Origin: Massilia antarctica
GTDB lineage: Bacteria; Pseudomonadota; Gammaproteobacteria; Burkholderiales; Burkholderiaceae_D
DNA: 64,000 bases
NCBI RefSeq assembly: GCF_015689335.1
Contig: NZ_CP065053.1
Location: 1-64,000, forward strand
Reading direction: 5' to 3'
The position numbers and the translations under genes were made by a program. This document shows positions 17,440 through 27,749 of this stretch, piece after piece. The notes below the pieces were generated by a model, which was given only the letters and a program-made list of their open reading frames with translations, was not told the DNA's origin and searched no databases. How positions within the stretch are numbered: position 1 is the stretch's first letter; every line of letters starts with the position of its first letter.

Positions 17440-18864
17440 TCATCGCTCGCGCGCCGCTTCAGAAACCGCTTTCTGCACCGGCGACAGCAGGTACTCCAAC
17501 ACTGTCCGTTGCCCCTGATTGATCTCGACCACCACCTGCATCCCAGGCGTGATATGAAGACGCTTGCCTTGCGGGTCTTTCAGCGCTTGCTGATCCAGGC
17601 GGATCCGCGCCTTGTAACTTGCGCTGCCGCTCGCCTGTCCATTACTCCCCTCTCTCCCTGCTTCCGGCCGTGGCGGTTCGCTGGCATCGGCGCTGATGTG
17701 AATCACCGTCCCGCTCAACATGCCATGCCGCTGAAACGGATAAGCCGCTAGCTTCACCTTGGCCCTCTGCCCCACCGCGACAAAACCCACGTCCTCGTTC
17801 TTGATATTCACATCCGCAAACAACAGCTCATCTTTCGGCACCAAAGTCAGCACAACCGCGCCCGGCTGCACCACCGCGCCGGTGGTGGTCGTCGCCAGAT
17901 CCTTGATCACGCCATCCTGCGGCGCCCGCAACACCATCTGTCCTTCGCGATAGCTGCTCTTGTCCAGGCTCGGCTGCAACTGGCCCAGCTTGGCGCGAAT
18001 CTCCGCCAGTTCGCGCTCCAGATCGCTTTTGTACGTGCTGTGCAGTTGGCTGAGTTTCTGACGTTGCGCCGCCATCGCCGAATTCAACGCAGCCACGGTC
18101 GAACGTTGTGCATCGAGGTCCCTGGCCTTTTCAACGGCCTCGCGCTCCTTGTCGGCACTCTGGCGCAGCGGCACATAGCCCTCCTGCGACAGCTCGGCCA
18201 AGCTCTTTGCGGCCGCCTGGTACGTGGGCAAGGTCTGCTCCAGCTTGGCCAGCGTTTCGCCAGCACTCTTCTTTTCAAACTCCATTTTCTGCAGCAGCGC
18301 CTTCTCCTGCTCCAGGCTATCGTTGAATGCGCCACGACGCGCCTGGTACTGGCGCTCCACCTGCGCGAACAGCAGCGCGTCATCCGCGGCCCGCGCCAGC
18401 ATCGGTTTGCCGGACAGTTCAGCCTCGATGCGGCGCACCTGCATCCGCTGGATACCAAGGTCACTGCTGACCCCGGTCTTGTCGGCACTGGCGATGGTCG
18501 CATCCAGGCGCGCCAGAACCTGTCCGGCCTTGACCGTGTCGCCTTCATGCACCAGCAGTTCCTTGACCACACCCGCCTCGGATGGCTGCACGATCTTCAC
18601 CAGGGTCTGCGGCGCCAGCTTGCCGTCGGCGCTGGCGATGACGTCAAGCTTGCCGAAGGCAGCCCACACGATCATGACCAGCACCAGTACCGACACCGCA
18701 CGCAGCACTATGCGGCCTGCCGTGCTCGGGCCCTGCCGCTCGATGCGGCTCAGGGGATCGTGCCAGCGCTTGGGTGGGCGCAGCGGAATGACCGTGGCCC
18801 CGGAAGGGCCGGCCAGGGGTGGTGCCGCGGCGGCGGATGTTTGATTCGGGCTCATGGTAGTCAT
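17440..18864 (-). CDS. HlyD-family T1SS periplasmic adaptor (membrane fusion protein)
   Basis: 474 residues. A short cytoplasmic tail is followed by one transmembrane helix (about 50-70, IVLRAVSVLVLVMIVWAAFG), a first biotinyl-lipoyl half (GVVKELLVHEGDTVKAGQVL), a long alpha-helical hairpin rich in Glu, Gln and Lys (about 135-310), the second lipoyl half (APQDGVIKDLA) and a beta-barrel region ending PGMQVVVEINQGQRTVLEYL. This is the standard order for adaptors that bridge the ABC exporter and a TolC-like outer-membrane channel. It starts 6 bases after the exporter gene and is surely co-transcribed. No TolC homologue lies in the window. The likely substrate is the giant RTX protein downstream on the same strand. 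Confidence 0.9.
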   Translation of the reverse strand: MTTMSPNQTSAAAAPPLAGPSGATVIPLRPPKRWHDPLSRIERQGPSTAGRIVLRAVSVLVLVMIVWAAFGKLDVIASADGKLAPQTLVKIVQPSEAGVVKELLVHEGDTVKAGQVLARLDATIASADKTGVSSDLGIQRMQVRRIEAELSGKPMLARAADDALLFAQVERQYQARRGAFNDSLEQEKALLQKMEFEKKSAGETLAKLEQTLPTYQAAAKSLAELSQEGYVPLRQSADKEREAVEKARDLDAQRSTVAALNSAMAAQRQKLSQLHSTYKSDLERELAEIRAKLGQLQPSLDKSSYREGQMVLRAPQDGVIKDLATTTTGAVVQPGAVVLTLVPKDELLFADVNIKNEDVGFVAVGQRAKVKLAAYPFQRHGMLSGTVIHISADASEPPRPEAGREGSNGQASGSASYKARIRLDQQALKDPQGKRLHITPGMQVVVEINQGQRTVLEYLLSPVQKAVSEAARER

Positions 18865-18870
18865 CTTTAT

Positions 18871-21156
18871 TTATGCGGCGGTAGCGGGCGATTCGGCTTG
18901 CGGGCGCTCAGGGTTGCCGAGCGAAGCGGGAACCGGCGCCAGGGTGATGCGCTGCGCTCCGTTCGGACCGAGGCGGTAGACTGCGTCGAGCTGCAACCCT
19001 TTGGGCAAGCCGTGCGTAATGAACAGCATCGTCACCTTGCCGCGCAGGGCGTTGATGGTGTGGGCGAATTGTTCTGCGGTGGACTGGTCGAGCGCACTGG
19101 TCGCTTCGTCGAAAACCAGAATGCTCGGGCGCTTGAGCAAGGCACGCGCAATCGCGATGCGCTGCTTCTGCCCGCCGGACAGGCCGGCCCCGCGCTCGCC
19201 AATCTCGGTCTGGTAACCCTTGGGCAACGCTTCGATCGCGTTATGGATTTCCGCCATCTGGCAAGCCGCCGTGACCTGCTCGAAACTGGCATCCGGACTG
19301 GCCATCTGCAGGTTCTCGAAGATGGTTCCTGAAAACAGCACCGTTTCCTGCGGCACGACCCCGAAATGGCTGCGCAGCTCATTGGCCGACAGATAGCGGA
19401 TATCCACGCCGTCGACCAGGATGCGCCCGGCGCTGGGCTGATAAAAACCTTGCAGCAGCTTGGCCAGGGTGCTCTTGCCGCAGCCGGAGGCGCCCATGAT
19501 GCCGATGGTCTGCCCTGGTTGCACCGTCAGCGACAGGTTTTGATACACCAGCGGCAAGTGCTCGGCGTACTTGAAGGCGACCGTATCGATCTCGATCTTG
19601 CCGGCGCGCGCATTGGCGCGTGCGGGAACCAGGGAATACGGTTCCACCGGCGCATTCATCAGGTCGCCCAGGCGGTCGACCGACAGGCTGGCCTGCTGGA
19701 ACTGCTGCCACAGTCCGACCAGGCGCAGCATCGGTTGCGACAGGCGGCCGGAAAACATCTGGAACGCGACCAGCATGCCAATCGTAAAGTCGCTGCTGTT
19801 CATCACCGTGTACGCGCCCACACCCAGGATGAGAAGGCTCATCAGTTGTTCAAGCAGGTTCGACAAGGAGTTGTAGCCATTCGCCAGTTGTTTGGTCGCC
19901 AGGCTGGCGTCGAGATAGCTGCCCAGGTAATTGCTGTAGCGTGCGTCGAGCTGCGGTTCCATCTGCAAGGACTTGACCGTTTCCAGGCCGCCGATGTACT
20001 CGGTCAGGAAGGCCTGGTTGCGCGCCCCCAGCAGGAACTGTTCTTGCAGGCGCGCCTGGAAGATCGGGGCAACGACCATACTCAGCACAACGATGACCGC
20101 CAGGATCGCCAGCACCACCAGGGTCAGGGTCACGCTGTAGTAAAACATGATCGCCACAAAGATCAGCAGGAAGGGCAAGTCCAGCACCAGGGTCACGGCC
20201 GCGCTGGAAATAAATTCGCGGATCGTTTCAACGCCATGCAGGCGCGCGGCAATGACACCGGTGGGCCGGTGCTGGAAATACATCGGCGGCAGCTTGAACA
20301 GGCGCCCGAATACGGAGGCGCCCAGGGCGGCATCGACCCGGTTACCGGTATGCAGCACCAAATACTGGCGCATCCACGACAGCGCCGCCGAAAACAGCAT
20401 GAACACGGCCATGCCGATGGCAATGACAATCAAGGTGCTCTGGCTGTGGTGCACCACGACCTTGTCGATGATCGCTTGCGTAAACAGCGGCGTGGCCAGC
20501 GCGATCAGCTGGATCACTAATGAGGCAAGCAACACTTCCTGCCACAGTTTTTTGTGTTTCAGTAACTCCGGGACAAACCAGCTGAAGCCGAAACGGCGCG
20601 ACTGGCGCGCCAGTTCTTCGCTGTCGGGGTCGCCGGCATCCACGTTGTCAGGTGTCACGCGCATGACTTTCCCCAGAAAACGCTCGGCAAACTCGGCCAG
20701 GGGAACGGTACGGGGTGCGCTATCGTGGGGTTCAACAATCAGGACATTGCCACGGTCCGCCTGCAGGATGAGGGCGGCAACGCAGCTGGCCTCAGGCCCC
20801 GCGCCATCCGTTTCATCGCCATCGCGCAAAAATGCAAGCAGCGGGAACGACTCCCCGTGCAGCTTTGCCGGCTTGACGGAGGCCACACTAGCCTTGAACC
20901 CGAATGACACAATGGCATTCGTCAGGGAAGCAATCGAGTGTGGCGCGGCCAATTGTTGCTGGGCTATTTCAGGGGAGTAAGGTTTTCTGTGGAGAGCACA
21001 TAGGCTCTGTACAACCCAGAAAAATGATGCTTTGGTGACACCGGTGTGTTTCATATTGAACAAAAAACCTGCTGTGGAAGAACCGGACGACGCCCTCTGC
21101 GGCTCGTCTGGAAGGCGGATGAGGGAAGGCGCGGGAGGCCGACTGTTGACAATCAA
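18871..21156 (-). CDS. HlyB-type T1SS permease/ATPase
   Basis: Up to 761 residues: N-terminal peptidase-C39-like domain (about 40-170), six-helix ABC transmembrane domain (about 205-480) and nucleotide-binding domain with Walker A GASGCGKST (about 557), signature LSGGQKQR and Walker B ILVFDEATSALD. The catalytic cysteine region of true C39 peptidases is absent, as in HlyB-like exporters that bind but do not cleave RTX substrates. The first possible start is TTG at 21156; ATG at 21054 (MKHTGVTKASFFWVV) gives 727 residues and begins just before recognised homology, so it may be the real start. It heads hlyB-hlyD and probably drives export of the giant RTX lipase. mutS is divergent. Confidence 0.9.
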   Translation of the reverse strand: MIVNSRPPAPSLIRLPDEPQRASSGSSTAGFLFNMKHTGVTKASFFWVVQSLCALHRKPYSPEIAQQQLAAPHSIASLTNAIVSFGFKASVASVKPAKLHGESFPLLAFLRDGDETDGAGPEASCVAALILQADRGNVLIVEPHDSAPRTVPLAEFAERFLGKVMRVTPDNVDAGDPDSEELARQSRRFGFSWFVPELLKHKKLWQEVLLASLVIQLIALATPLFTQAIIDKVVVHHSQSTLIVIAIGMAVFMLFSAALSWMRQYLVLHTGNRVDAALGASVFGRLFKLPPMYFQHRPTGVIAARLHGVETIREFISSAAVTLVLDLPFLLIFVAIMFYYSVTLTLVVLAILAVIVVLSMVVAPIFQARLQEQFLLGARNQAFLTEYIGGLETVKSLQMEPQLDARYSNYLGSYLDASLATKQLANGYNSLSNLLEQLMSLLILGVGAYTVMNSSDFTIGMLVAFQMFSGRLSQPMLRLVGLWQQFQQASLSVDRLGDLMNAPVEPYSLVPARANARAGKIEIDTVAFKYAEHLPLVYQNLSLTVQPGQTIGIMGASGCGKSTLAKLLQGFYQPSAGRILVDGVDIRYLSANELRSHFGVVPQETVLFSGTIFENLQMASPDASFEQVTAACQMAEIHNAIEALPKGYQTEIGERGAGLSGGQKQRIAIARALLKRPSILVFDEATSALDQSTAEQFAHTINALRGKVTMLFITHGLPKGLQLDAVYRLGPNGAQRITLAPVPASLGNPERPQAESPATAA

Positions 21157-21479
21157 TCCGTTTCATAAACCAACTAAAAATTGCTAAATAGCATTGTAAA
21201 CACTGTGCGGGACACTTAACCTTATATTTATATTATTATTTTTTCCCTGTCGTGTTTTTATAACCGCAAGTATTAAATTTCAATACTATTACTCGAGTAG
21301 AAGGAATCACTGGCGCCAAGCCGATCTGTCGCGGCAGGAACATGCAATGAGACATGGCGCCGGGCGCTCATCGGCTGCACGGTCGATCGCTTTGCCTCCT
21401 CCGCGTGCCGAGGCGGTAAAATGGCGGCCTCACGACGCGGCCGAGCAAACGCCGCGCCCGCACCGGATTGAAAGTAACG
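21157..21479. promoter_or_regulatory. Divergent promoter region between the T1SS operon and mutS
   Basis: About 320 bases without a convincing gene. The part nearest the exporter (21170-21300) is AT-rich and should hold the T1SS promoter; the part nearest mutS is GC-rich. Minus- and plus-strand frames crossing it show no recognisable protein. Confidence 0.4.
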
Positions 21480-24161
21480 ATGACCACCACCCCTTCAGAG
21501 ATCAACGCCGCCGCCATCAAGAACGGCCCGACGGAAAAACACACGCCAATGATGCAGCAATATTTACGCATCAAGGCCGACTACCCGACCATGCTGGTCT
21601 TTTACCGCATGGGCGACTTCTATGAGTTGTTCCACGACGACGCCGAAAAAGCCGCGCGCATTCTCGGCATCACCCTGACCGCGCGCGGCGCCTCGAACGG
21701 CAACCCGATCAAGATGTGCGGCATCCCCTTCCACTCGCTCGACCCTTACCTGGCCAAGCTGGTCAAGCTGGGCGAGTCGTGCGCCATCTGCGAACAGATC
21801 GGCGACCCGGCCACCAGCAAGGGCCCAGTCGAACGCAAGGTCATGCGGGTGGTCACCCCCGGCACCCTGACCGATGCCGACCTGCTGCCCGAAAAGGCCG
21901 AACGTCCCCTACTGGCCGTGTGCATGATCAGCCAGCGCAAGGTCGTCACCACGGGACTGGCGTGGCTGTCCCTGGCCAGCGGCGGCCTGAAACTGATGGA
22001 ATTCTCGGGCGACAGCCGCACCGTCGGCCTGCGCCTGCGCCAGGAACTCGAACGCATCGCCCCTGCCGAAATTTTGCGCGGCGATGGCGCCGAGCTGTTC
22101 GACGACGATGGCACGGCCCACACCCAGCGCGTGCCAGACTGGCACTTCGATGTCGTCGGCGGCCACAAGGCCCTGCTCGACCAGTTGGGCGTGGCCACCC
22201 TCACCGGTTTTGGCGCCGATGGCCTGGGCGCCGCGTTCGGCGCGGCCGGCGCGCTGCTGCGTTATGCCCAGTCGACCCAGGGCCGCGGCTTGCAGCATGT
22301 GCGCAGCCTGTCGACCGAAACCGAGAACGAATTCATCGGCCTCGATGCCGCCACCCGGCGCAACCTGGAACTGACCGAAACCATCCGCGGCCAGGAGTCG
22401 CCCACCCTGTTCTCCCTGCTCGACCACTGCCGCACGGCGATGGGTTCGCGCCTGCTGCGCCACTGGCTGCACCATGCGCGGCGCGACCAGAACGTGGCGC
22501 GCGCGCGCCATGCGGCCATTGCCGCGCTGGCCCAGAGCGATGCCGCCGGCGCCTTGTCGGCCACCCTGGCCGAGGTGCCGGACATCGAACGCATCACCAC
22601 CCGCATCGCGCTGCTCTCCGCGCGCCCGCGCGACCTGGCCAGCCTGCGCGACGGCCTGCGCCAGTTGCCGGCCCTGCGCCGCTCGGTGCAGCATGCGTTC
22701 ACGGAAGGCGAAGAAAGCCTGCTGGCCACCATCCACGCTGCGCTGGCCACCCCCGCCATCTCCCTCGACCTGTTAGAGCGCGCGGTCGCCCCGGAACCGG
22801 CGGCCATGGTGCGCGACGGCGGCGTGTTCGCGCGCGGCTTCGATGCGGAACTCGACGAACTGCGCGGCCTGTCCGAGAACGCCGGCCAGTTCCTGGTCGA
22901 CCTGGAAACGCGCGAGCGCGCCCGCACCGGCATCGCCAACCTGCGGGTCGAGTACAACAAGGTGCACGGCTTCTACATCGAGGTCACGCACGGCCAGACC
23001 GACAAGGTGCCGGACGATTACCGCCGCCGCCAGACCCTGAAAAACGCCGAGCGCTACATCACGCCGGAACTGAAGGTATTCGAGGACAAGGCCCTGTCGG
23101 CGCAAGACAAGGCGCTGGTGCGCGAAAAAATCCTGTACGACCAGTTGCTGGCCGACCTGGCGCCGCACATCGGCACCCTGCAAACCATTTCGCAAGGGCT
23201 GGCGCAGCTCGACACCCTGACCGCCTTGACCACCCACGCGCTGCAGCACAACTGGTGCGCGCCGCAACTGGTGGGCGAGCCCTGCCTGGTGATCTGCGAA
23301 GGCCGCCATCCGGTGGTGGAAAAACAGATCGAGCGCTTCATCGCCAACGACTGCAAGTTCAACGACGAACGCCGCCTGCTCCTGATCACGGGTCCGAACA
23401 TGGGCGGTAAATCGACCTTCATGCGCCAGGTGGCCTTGATCACCCTGCTGGCCTATATCGGCAGCTACGTGCCGGCCACCAGCGCGACGATCGGCCCGAT
23501 CGACCGCATCTTCACCCGCATCGGCGCCACCGACGACCTGGCCGGCGGGCGTTCGACCTTCATGGTGGAGATGACCGAATCGGCGGCCATTCTCAACGGC
23601 GCCACCGCGCAGTCGCTGGTGCTGATGGATGAAGTGGGGCGCGGCACCTCGACCTTCGACGGCCTGGCGCTGGCCTGGGCCATCGCGCGCCACCTGATCG
23701 ACGCGAGCCGCAGCTTCACCCTGTTCGCCACCCACTATTTCGAACTGACCCAGCTGCCCGAAAGCCACCCGAGCGCGGCCAACGTGCACCTGTCGGCGGT
23801 CGAGCACAAGGACAGCATCGTGTTCCTGCACGCGGTGCAGCCCGGACCGGCGTCGCAAAGCTACGGCTTGCAGGTGGCGCAGCTGGCCGGCGTGCCGCAG
23901 GCGGTGATCAAGGCCGCCCGCAAGCACCTGGCGCGGCTCGAATCGCAGGCGCTCGACAGCACGCCGCAGCTGGACCTGTTCGCGCTGCCGTGCGTGGAGC
24001 CGGACGACGACGCCACCACGCCGCCAGGCCCCCACGACGCAAGCAACGATGCACTGCACGAGGCACTACGCGACGCGCTGGCCGCCATCGATCCCGACGC
24101 CCTGACCCCGCGCGAAGCGCTCGAGCAGCTGTATCAGCTCAAGCGCCTGGCCGCGCCATGA
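21480..24161 (+). CDS. mutS: DNA mismatch repair protein MutS
   Basis: MutS binds base mismatches and small loops and recruits MutL. ATG at 21480 gives [16 protein letters not shown] and 893 residues; a TTG four codons upstream is possible. The mismatch-binding segment with the Phe-x-Glu motif is visible ([19 protein letters not shown]), as are the core and clamp domains, ATPase Walker [14 protein letters not shown] (about 637) and [12 protein letters not shown]. Frame and length are intact. Its stop overlaps the next gene's start by ATGA. Confidence 0.97.
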   Translation: MTTTPSEINAAAIKNGPTEKHTPMMQQYLRIKADYPTMLVFYRMGDFYELFHDDAEKAARILGITLTARGASNGNPIKMCGIPFHSLDPYLAKLVKLGESCAICEQIGDPATSKGPVERKVMRVVTPGTLTDADLLPEKAERPLLAVCMISQRKVVTTGLAWLSLASGGLKLMEFSGDSRTVGLRLRQELERIAPAEILRGDGAELFDDDGTAHTQRVPDWHFDVVGGHKALLDQLGVATLTGFGADGLGAAFGAAGALLRYAQSTQGRGLQHVRSLSTETENEFIGLDAATRRNLELTETIRGQESPTLFSLLDHCRTAMGSRLLRHWLHHARRDQNVARARHAAIAALAQSDAAGALSATLAEVPDIERITTRIALLSARPRDLASLRDGLRQLPALRRSVQHAFTEGEESLLATIHAALATPAISLDLLERAVAPEPAAMVRDGGVFARGFDAELDELRGLSENAGQFLVDLETRERARTGIANLRVEYNKVHGFYIEVTHGQTDKVPDDYRRRQTLKNAERYITPELKVFEDKALSAQDKALVREKILYDQLLADLAPHIGTLQTISQGLAQLDTLTALTTHALQHNWCAPQLVGEPCLVICEGRHPVVEKQIERFIANDCKFNDERRLLLITGPNMGGKSTFMRQVALITLLAYIGSYVPATSATIGPIDRIFTRIGATDDLAGGRSTFMVEMTESAAILNGATAQSLVLMDEVGRGTSTFDGLALAWAIARHLIDASRSFTLFATHYFELTQLPESHPSAANVHLSAVEHKDSIVFLHAVQPGPASQSYGLQVAQLAGVPQAVIKAARKHLARLESQALDSTPQLDLFALPCVEPDDDATTPPGPHDASNDALHEALRDALAAIDPDALTPREALEQLYQLKRLAAP

Positions 24162-25114
24162 TGCGCGGCGCGCCACTTGCCGCGCTCCTGTGCGCGGCCC
24201 TGCTGGCGGTGCGCGCCGACGCCGGCGCCGCGCAGGCGCGCACGGCGCCCGTCAAGGGCCCGGCGCCCTACCAGTTCGCCATCATCGGCCACCGCTTCAC
24301 CGATGGCGGCGGCGACGCCCAGCTCGAACAAGCCATCGCCGCCAGCGACGATGGCGCGGTCGCCTTCGTGGTCGCCACCGGCATCAAGGGCGAGCGCGAG
24401 CCGTGCAGCGACGAGTTGTACACGCAGCGGCGCGACCTGTTCGCGCAGGCGCGCCGGCCCATGATCGTGGCCCCCGCCGCCAGCGACTGGAGCGGCTGCA
24501 CCAATGGCGCCGGCAGCCAGCTGGCGGTGGACCGCCTGAACCGCATGCGCGAACTGTTTTATCCCGACGCCGATTCGCTCGGCAAGCGCAAGCTGCCCTT
24601 GACGCGCCTGTCGGCTACCTCGCAGTTCCGCAGCTATGCCGAGAACGCGCACTGGGTGATGGGGAGCGTGCTGTATGCGACCATGAATCTGCCCTCGGAT
24701 AATAATCACTACCGTCCCGAGGCGGGCCGCAACAGCGAGTTCGAGGACCGCGCCGTGGCCAACCGCTTCTGGCTCAAGCGCCTGTTCGGCATCGCCAACC
24801 GCAAAAAGCTCGACGCGGTGGTGCTGTTTACCGAAGGCGACATGAAGGCGCACAGCGACAAGCCGGGGCTGCTGGCCATGCTGGGACCGGGCGAGAGCCG
24901 CCAGGACGGCTATGCGGCGGCGCGCCACCAGGTGCTGACGATGGCGCAAAAATTCGCGGGGAAGGTGCTGCTGATCGATACCGCGGCACCAGCGGGGCCG
25001 GCGCCGGCGATCGCCTGGCGCGCCAACCTGGGGCATGTGAGCGTGGGATCGGAGGTGCTGCGCATGCGCGTGGCGCCAGGCAGTGAAAAAATGTTCCTGC
25101 TTCAGAAACCGTAA
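24158..25114 (+). CDS. Secreted protein resembling a degenerate calcineurin-like phosphoesterase
   Basis: 318 residues with a signal peptide ([20 protein letters not shown]). It starts inside the mutS stop (ATGA), so translation is likely coupled. The middle aligns in pattern with secreted metallophosphoesterases: '[16 protein letters not shown]'-like segment (here [20 protein letters not shown]), [20 protein letters not shown], then NNHY and [20 protein letters not shown]. Where active members have a GDNEW-type metal motif, this protein has [11 protein letters not shown], and the first motif reads [10 protein letters not shown], so key metal ligands seem lost. Family assignment rests on recalled patterns and is tentative; function is unknown. 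Confidence 0.7.
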   Translation: MMRGAPLAALLCAALLAVRADAGAAQARTAPVKGPAPYQFAIIGHRFTDGGGDAQLEQAIAASDDGAVAFVVATGIKGEREPCSDELYTQRRDLFAQARRPMIVAPAASDWSGCTNGAGSQLAVDRLNRMRELFYPDADSLGKRKLPLTRLSATSQFRSYAENAHWVMGSVLYATMNLPSDNNHYRPEAGRNSEFEDRAVANRFWLKRLFGIANRKKLDAVVLFTEGDMKAHSDKPGLLAMLGPGESRQDGYAAARHQVLTMAQKFAGKVLLIDTAAPAGPAPAIAWRANLGHVSVGSEVLRMRVAPGSEKMFLLQKP

Positions 25115-25121
25115 AGCGCCA

Positions 25122-25152
25122 CGCGCTGCCGGCCGTCGGCCCTGGCAGCGCG
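25122..25152. terminator. Hairpin between convergent genes
   Basis: Nine-base arms CGCGCTGCC (25122-25130) and GGCAGCGCG (25144-25152) with a 13-base loop lie between the plus-strand phosphoesterase-like gene and the convergent slyD. There is no T tract, so it may be a weak terminator or stability hairpin. Confidence 0.4.
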
Positions 25153-25193
25153 CGCCTGCCAGGCGACCCGTGGGCCGCCCGGCAAGCCGGGGT

Positions 25194-25739
25194 TTAATGC
25201 ACGGGGTGGCTGCGGAAGTGGTCGCCCTCTTCGCCGTCATCGTCCTCGTCGTCATGGTCGTGGCCATGCGCGCCATGCACGTGGCCGTGCGCGATCTCGA
25301 CATCGAGTGCGTCGCGCACGTCGGTTACTTCCAGTTCGAAGCGCAACGCCATGCCGGCCAGCGGGTGATTGCCGTCGAGGACAACCTTGTCGTCGGCGAT
25401 GTCGGTCACGGTGAAGATCATGGCTTCTTCCGAACCATCCGGGCCGTCGGGCATGCCTTCGAACTGCATGCCGACTTCGAGCGGCTCCGGCAGGCGTTCG
25501 CGCGCTTCGACCTTGACCAGGGAGGAGTCGTAGTCGCCGAACGCATCATCGGGTTCGATCTGCAGGACGCAGGCATAGCCCGTTTCCTTGCCATCGAGTT
25601 CTTCTTCAATCTTCGGCAGGGTATTTTCGTAACCGCCGTGAAGATAGACCATCGGCTTGCTGCCGTCTTCGATCAGATTGTTCTGCGCGTCGGACAATTT
25701 ATATTTGACCGTTACGACCGTGTTTTTGGCAATCTTCAT
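25194..25739 (-). CDS. slyD: FKBP-type peptidyl-prolyl isomerase SlyD
   Basis: 181 residues from ATG at 25739 (MKIAKNTVVTVKYKLSD), with a GGAAG ribosome-binding site just upstream. The FKBP core is split by the insert-in-flap chaperone domain (PDDAFGDYDSSLVKVEARER, then the region to NHPLAGMALRFELEV), the hallmark of SlyD. The tail is rich in His, Asp and Glu (AHGHVHGAHGHDHDDEDDDG), a metal-binding region that in known SlyD binds nickel and aids hydrogenase maturation. It acts as a cytoplasmic folding helper. roxA starts 79 bases away, divergent. Confidence 0.93.
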   Translation of the reverse strand: MKIAKNTVVTVKYKLSDAQNNLIEDGSKPMVYLHGGYENTLPKIEEELDGKETGYACVLQIEPDDAFGDYDSSLVKVEARERLPEPLEVGMQFEGMPDGPDGSEEAMIFTVTDIADDKVVLDGNHPLAGMALRFELEVTDVRDALDVEIAHGHVHGAHGHDHDDEDDDGEEGDHFRSHPVH

Positions 25740-25818
25740 AGTGCTTCCTTTCAGTGTGTACTGGCGGATTATACCTCCCCGCTGCCTTGCCCTGTTTCGG
25801 ACTTGGTTATAATGTCGC

Positions 25819-26940
25819 ATGAAAAAATTAACGCTCTTGGGCGATATCACGCCCGCCCAGTTTTTACGCGATTACTGGCACAAGAAACCGCTCTTGATCC
25901 GCCAGGCAATCCCCGGCTTCAAGCCGCTGCTCAAGTTCGAGGCCCTGGCCGCGCTCGCCAAGCTGAACCACGTCGAATCGCGCCTGATCACCCAGGTCGA
26001 CGGCGACTGGAGCATGCAGCACGGTCCGCTGACCGAACTGCCGCCACGCACCCAGCGCGAATGGACCATGCTGGTGCAGGGCGCCAACCTGGCCGACAAG
26101 GGCGCCGATGCGCTGCTGCGCCAGTTCCGTTTCATCCCGGACGCCCGCCTGGACGACCTGATGATCAGCTACGCCACCGATGGCGGCGGGGTCGGTCCGC
26201 ACTTCGATTCCTACGATGTGTTCTTGCTGCAGGCGCACGGCAAGCGCCGCTGGCGCATCGGCGCGCAAAAGGATTTGTCCTTGGTCGAAGGCAAGCCGCT
26301 CAAGATCCTCAAGAACTTCAAGCCGCAGGAAGAATTCCTGCTCGAAGCGGGCGACATGCTGTACCTGCCGCCCCACTACGCCCACGATGGCGTGGCCGAG
26401 GGCGAGTGCATGACCTACTCGATCGGCTTTCGCTCGCCGTCCTACCAGGAACTGGGCGAAGCGTTCCTGCAATTCATGGCCGACTCGATCGACCTGCCAG
26501 GCCGCTATGCCGATCCGGACCTGGAAGTGGCGAAACACCCGGCCGAAATTCCGCGCAACATGCTGGCGGCGATTACCGAGGAAATGAACAAGGTGCGCTT
26601 CACCGAGGAAGACGTGACGATTTTCGTCGGCGAGCACATGTCCGAACCGAAGCATAATGTGTTCTTCACGGGCCCGGCCAAGCCGCTGACCATGGGCCGC
26701 TTCGCCGAGACGGCGGGCAAGCGCGGCGTGGCGCTCTCGCTCAAGTCGCAGATGCTGTATCGTGGCAAGCACGTGTTCATCAACGGCGAATCGTTCGCCG
26801 TGGGCCGGGCCGACAAGGCCGTGCTCGACGTGCTGGCCAACGAGCGCGCCCTGCCCGGTACCGCCCTGGCCGGCGCGTCCGACGATGTGATGGAAGCGCT
26901 CTACACCTGGTACCAGGATGGATGGATTGAACTCGCCTAA
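25819..26940 (+). CDS. roxA: Ribosomal protein L16 arginine hydroxylase (cupin, RoxA/YcfD family)
   Basis: 373 residues. An iron(II)/2-oxoglutarate oxygenase of the JmjC-like cupin fold; the E. coli homologue hydroxylates an arginine of L16. Metal ligands are visible: HFD (His128, Asp130) in GGGVGPHFDSYDVF and the distal histidine in YLPPHYAHDG (186 or 189). The N-terminal DYWHKKPLLIRQA and the C-terminal winged-helix region are as in the family. The next gene begins 12 bases downstream and is probably co-transcribed. Confidence 0.9.
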   Translation: MKKLTLLGDITPAQFLRDYWHKKPLLIRQAIPGFKPLLKFEALAALAKLNHVESRLITQVDGDWSMQHGPLTELPPRTQREWTMLVQGANLADKGADALLRQFRFIPDARLDDLMISYATDGGGVGPHFDSYDVFLLQAHGKRRWRIGAQKDLSLVEGKPLKILKNFKPQEEFLLEAGDMLYLPPHYAHDGVAEGECMTYSIGFRSPSYQELGEAFLQFMADSIDLPGRYADPDLEVAKHPAEIPRNMLAAITEEMNKVRFTEEDVTIFVGEHMSEPKHNVFFTGPAKPLTMGRFAETAGKRGVALSLKSQMLYRGKHVFINGESFAVGRADKAVLDVLANERALPGTALAGASDDVMEALYTWYQDGWIELA

Positions 26941-26952
26941 AGGAATGCAGCC

Positions 26953-27432
26953 ATGACCGACCTTACCGCCCTGCCATTCAACTCGCACGCCGAATTCGAG
27001 GCGCAGCTGCGCGACTGCCTGGGGCGGGCGCGCTCGACCTTGCAACTGTTCGATCCGGATTTTTCGGTCTTTCCGCTCGGTAGCAGCGAGACCGATGCCG
27101 CACTGCGGCATTTCCTGGCCGGCGGTGGCGCGATCCAGATCGCCATGCATGACAGCGCCCATATCGAACGCCACTACCCGCGCTTCCTGCGCCTGCTGCG
27201 CGAGTTCAACCACAAGATCGAGGCGCGCGCGACGCCGCGCTCCCTGCATCACCTGACCGATTCCTTCTGCATCGCGGACGGCATGCATATCGTGCGCCGC
27301 TTTCACAGCGACCACATGCGCGGCGAAGCCAGCTTCGACCTGCCCAAGGCGACTGAACTGAGCCAGGAAAGATTCGCGGGAATCTGGATCGAGGCCGTTT
27401 CAACCTTGCATCCGACCACCACAGGTTTGTAA
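26953..27432 (+). CDS. Conserved hypothetical protein (DUF7931-like)
   Basis: 159 residues, no signal peptide or membrane segment. The opening (FNSHAEFEAQLRDCLGRARS, LQLFDPDFSVFPL) and middle (IQIAMHDSAHIERHYPRFLR, then HKIEARATPRSLHHLTDSFC) resemble a family common beside roxA in Betaproteobacteria and given the label DUF7931; I recall it only by pattern. The arrangement of a strand, then LRHFLAGGG, then FCIADGMHIVRRFHSDHMRG recalls a half phospholipase-D-like fold without the catalytic HKD motif. Function unknown; the conserved link to roxA is the main clue. Confidence 0.75.
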   Translation: MTDLTALPFNSHAEFEAQLRDCLGRARSTLQLFDPDFSVFPLGSSETDAALRHFLAGGGAIQIAMHDSAHIERHYPRFLRLLREFNHKIEARATPRSLHHLTDSFCIADGMHIVRRFHSDHMRGEASFDLPKATELSQERFAGIWIEAVSTLHPTTTGL

Positions 27433-27578
27433 GGGTTTGTAAGGCCTAAAACCGGACGGTCAGAATATAAATCGGAGTTGTCGCAAAATGACCGATGAAA
27501 TAAGCATAAAGATGTCTTTTATCACAAGATGAATGTTGCCAGTTCGCAAAAAGCTTCCATAAAAGCATCTTCCCGCTA

Positions 27579-27605
27579 TTGCGGAGCACCAAATTTAGCT
27601 ATAAT
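27579..27605 (+). promoter_or_regulatory. Putative sigma-70 promoter of the alanine-rich lipoprotein gene
   Basis: A perfect -10 hexamer TATAAT (27600-27605) is preceded by TTGCGG (27579-27584) at a 15-base spacing. Transcription would start near 27612, leaving a leader of about 140 bases that contains a palindrome at 27682-27699. Confidence 0.55.
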
Positions 27606-27681
27606 ATCGGGTTAGGAAGTTTCCGTTGTCTGTCAAGCACCATTACAGGTACGAAAGCTAACGAGAATTCCCTAACGAGCG

Positions 27682-27699
27682 ATAATTACCGGTAATTAT
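27682..27699. promoter_or_regulatory. Perfect 18-bp palindrome in the lipoprotein leader
   Basis: ATAATTACC/GGTAATTAT is a perfect inverted repeat without spacer, about 50 bases before the ATG. It could be a protein-binding site or an RNA hairpin in the long leader. Confidence 0.45.
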
Positions 27700-27749
27700 T
27701 CATCGCAACATACGTCGTCATAATTTAGTGAATTAATTAAGGAAAACCC

